Assembly (NCBI GenBank): GCA_021397835.1
Contig: JAJFZO010000065.1
Span: forward strand, 930,001 to 994,000
Origin: Moringa oleifera
Lineage: Eukaryota > Streptophyta > Magnoliopsida > Brassicales > Moringaceae
Reading direction: 5' to 3'
DNA: 64,000 bases
Shown here: piece by piece, positions 61,846 through 64,000 of the stretch
Layout: each line of letters opens with the position of its first letter
Numbering within the stretch: the stretch's first letter is position 1
Made by a program: the position numbers and the translations under genes
The notes under the pieces: generated by a model
Databases searched by the model: none
What the model saw: only the letters and a program-made list of their open reading frames with translations
What the model was told of the DNA's origin: nothing

Positions 61846-64000
61846 ATGGCGGAGCAAGTTTCAGCTCCCAAGCAGCTCCAACTGGGTGTGTCGGACGATC
61901 AGATTCCGAAGCCTGGGGCCTCGGACATGGCTGGCGCCGAAGCCGGAGGCGGAGGTGGTGGCGCTAGGTACAAGCTGATGTCGCCGGCTAAGCTGCCGAT
62001 CTCAAGGTCAGCTTGCATCACGATCCCTCCAGGACTAAGTCCGACATCGTTCTTAGAGTCTCCGGTCCTGCTTTCGAACGTCAAGGTTAGTTCGTTCGCC
62101 CAGATCGTTGCTTTTTTACTCCGTTTTAGGCTGCCAGCGTTACTTTGCTTTACTTTTATTTTTTTTTTCTCTTTTTACTTTTGAGCTCAAGAATTCACTC
62201 ATATAGGATTCAAAGTTCTGATTTTTATCTTTTTTTTCCTGGAGTTCTTTCGGACTTCTTTTAGCTCCAGTATGACGGTCTATTATAGTGCTTCGTGTCA
62301 TTTCAGTTGTCTCTGTTACTGTAATCCACACTAGCTGGTTATCTAGAAGCTTCAGTGGAGAATTTATGGAGTTTTTTAAGTGATGTGATCTGGTTGTTTA
62401 ATTTAACTAAAGATGCTTTCTTTTTATTATCCTCAGGGGGAAAAATTCGAAATTCGGGCTACTATATCTAATTGTCTCATCTTTCAACCATTAGATTTTA
62501 AATTAGGGTGGTGCTGATGTTGGGGACCCTTATATTAGATTCTGATGCCTGCTATTACAATACTCTGCATTGGTGCTTTTCTGTCCGTTTAGTTTGTTCT
62601 ACAGAATATGGCCTTTCTTTCCATTACAACTCTTGTTGAACCTTTTTTCTTTTATTTATCGCTCAGTGTTGTTTTTTCACGTAATGGATCTTCCTTTTGT
62701 TGGTGCTTCTGGTGCTTGTTGTGCAAAGAACTTTTCTGGTCGTGTTTGTAGAATATGGAATATATGCATTGGTGAGAAAGAGTTGATTGATATTTGTTAA
62801 TTATGCCGCGTTTGGAAGAGCAAAAGAATTGGCTAAGGGTGTTAAGAGCATGCAGGTTATTGGGCAAAGAGATAAGCATGGTTGCCAATGATTTCATTGA
62901 GTATATAACTCTACATAGAGTAGAATGCAAAAAAGAATTGTGTGGTTCAGTATGAGAAGTTGGGTATGAGGTTTTGTTGACTGAAATATTTGTAATTTCA
63001 TGCATTAAGGTATGTAGATAACGAACAAATGGTTTTGATATTGCTATCTTTGGTGGGTTGTTTTGGAATCTTTCTTTTCTTCCTATTACTCGAATTTGTC
63101 TTGTTCTTGTATTGGCTCACTAGAATTGCTTTTCTGTTGTCGCTGATAAGAGACATAATTCTTTGTACTGTGACAGGGGATTTTGAGCTCGTGGAATTAA
63201 TGGAACTTATTTGTATTTATTTTCTTAATGTCCTAATGTTGTGTTCTGCAGTTCGTCAGTGTTTCTTCTTTTCTTCAATATACTAATTTCAGGGAAGAAG
63301 TATCTATCTTATCGATCTCTGTTTTTGGAAGAAAAAGGTTTGAAATGATTGACGTTCTATGTGCTTTTCTTGGTCTTGCAGGCAGAGCCTTCTCCTACCA
63401 CTGGTTCCTTGATGAAGCCTCAAGCTGTGCATGTTTCTGTTGGTTCCCGTGCATTTCCAGAAACTACAGTACCTTCAAATACCTTCGATGAGAGAAGCTC
63501 TGGCGGCTTTGAGTTTAGACCCCCCTGTAAATCAAATATGGTAATGTCCTAACGAAAGACTACTTGGTTCATGAATATTCTTTGGGTTAAACTTTCAAAA
63601 AATTAATGATAGGTGACTGCATGGAGGCAGGTTTTAGATTAAAACCCTACCTTATATAGATAATGGGCGAATTAGGTTAGATTAAGCAGCAGAGTAAATG
63701 CTGTAAGCCGTATAGATCTTTAGGCCAATTTTGTTCTTTTACCTCTTTGCATTTTCTGTTTCTAGTTTATGTTGTACTGGTTTTAGATAATGATTTTGGT
63801 ATGGATAATCAAATGAGCATTCACTACATCTGCTGTACGTTTCCTTTCTGGTGTATTCTTTCTTGTAATGGGAGGCCTACTTTGTTTGTTTCTCTTTTTA
63901 ATAAAAAATTTCCAGTGACATTACTTGGTCATTGTTGCTAGAAACATGCCTTGCTAGTCATGCGGTATGGTTGTCTAAAGATTTTATTGGTTTTAAGGCG
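61846..64000 (+). CDS. WRKY20: WRKY transcription factor, group I, WRKY20-like (5' part only)
   Basis: Two exons are visible, 61846-62085 and 63382-63540 (133 aa); the gene runs off the right edge. A glycine-rich GGGGGGARYKLMSPAKLP stretch is followed by the conserved SRSACITIPPGLSPTSFLESPVL region and AEPSPTTGSL, the Ser-Pro cluster found in group I WRKYs such as WRKY2, WRKY20 and WRKY34. FEFRPPCKSNM follows. The WRKY domains are not in the window. Assignment to WRKY20 rests on this N-terminal block and on the neighbourhood. Intron 1 is 1296 bp; 63541-64000 is intron 2. Confidence 0.88.

Noticed and set aside
1..64000. Endogenous viral or LTR-retrotransposon coding sequence
   Set aside because: No reverse transcriptase, integrase, capsid or coat-protein-like frame was seen on either strand.

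Overview
This window is nuclear genomic DNA of a flowering plant, almost certainly a eudicot. The evidence is GT-AG introns throughout, AT-rich introns and spacers, plant-only gene families (beta-1,2-xylosyltransferase, WNK without the catalytic lysine of subdomain II, FRIGIDA-like, WRKY, TORNADO1, KIN-12), a eukaryotic tRNA-Ala(AGC), and plant promoter signatures. The species cannot be named from sequence alone.

Layout from left to right: pirin (+, 0.2-2.2 kb); N-glycan core beta-1,2-xylosyltransferase XYLT (+, 3.3-5.8 kb); tRNA-Ala(AGC) (-, 7.0 kb); a 61-residue membrane microprotein (+, 7.7 kb); 40S ribosomal protein S8 (-, 8.4-10.7 kb), head to head with a LOG-like phosphoribohydrolase (+, 11.3-14.0 kb); a TIM17/22/23-type PRAT protein (-, 15.5-18.6 kb); a full-length KIN-12 kinesin (-, 19.0-25.1 kb); an AT-rich repeat block (25.7-28.1 kb); a C2-domain protein (+, CDS 32.4-33.7 kb); TORNADO1-like LRR/ROC-like protein (-, 34.4-38.8 kb); a two-RRM hnRNP (-, 41.3-44.6 kb); an LRR receptor pseudokinase (-, 47.2-49.1 kb); a WNK11-like kinase (-, 51.2-52.3 kb); a second AT-rich block (53.4-56.2 kb); a FRIGIDA-like protein (+, 56.5-59.5 kb); and the first two exons of a WRKY20-like factor (+, 61.8 kb to the edge).

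The genes are independently transcribed housekeeping and regulatory genes. They do not form one pathway, and I see no novel multi-gene system. Their order is informative: XYLT, TIM-like, kinesin, C2, TRN1, RRM protein and WNK11 recall the run At5g55500-At5g55560 in Arabidopsis, while WRKY20, RRM protein, kinesin and TIM-like recall At4g26640-At4g26670. This window appears to carry the unfractionated ancestral order. That statement rests on memory of gene numbers and should be checked by alignment.

The most notable sequence-level items are: a probable GC-AG intron in TRN1; a 14-nt terminal coding exon of the RRM gene beyond a 1.8-kb intron; ~500-bp imperfect palindromes repeated in the AT-rich block; a duplicated TATA-bearing core promoter upstream of WNK11; a 180-bp tandem duplication at 49.9-50.3 kb; three site II boxes at exact 20-bp spacing between RPS8 and the LOG-like gene; and mitosis-specific activator motifs upstream of the kinesin. 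Exon boundaries were derived by hand from splice consensus and frame continuity, so each gene model is a prediction.
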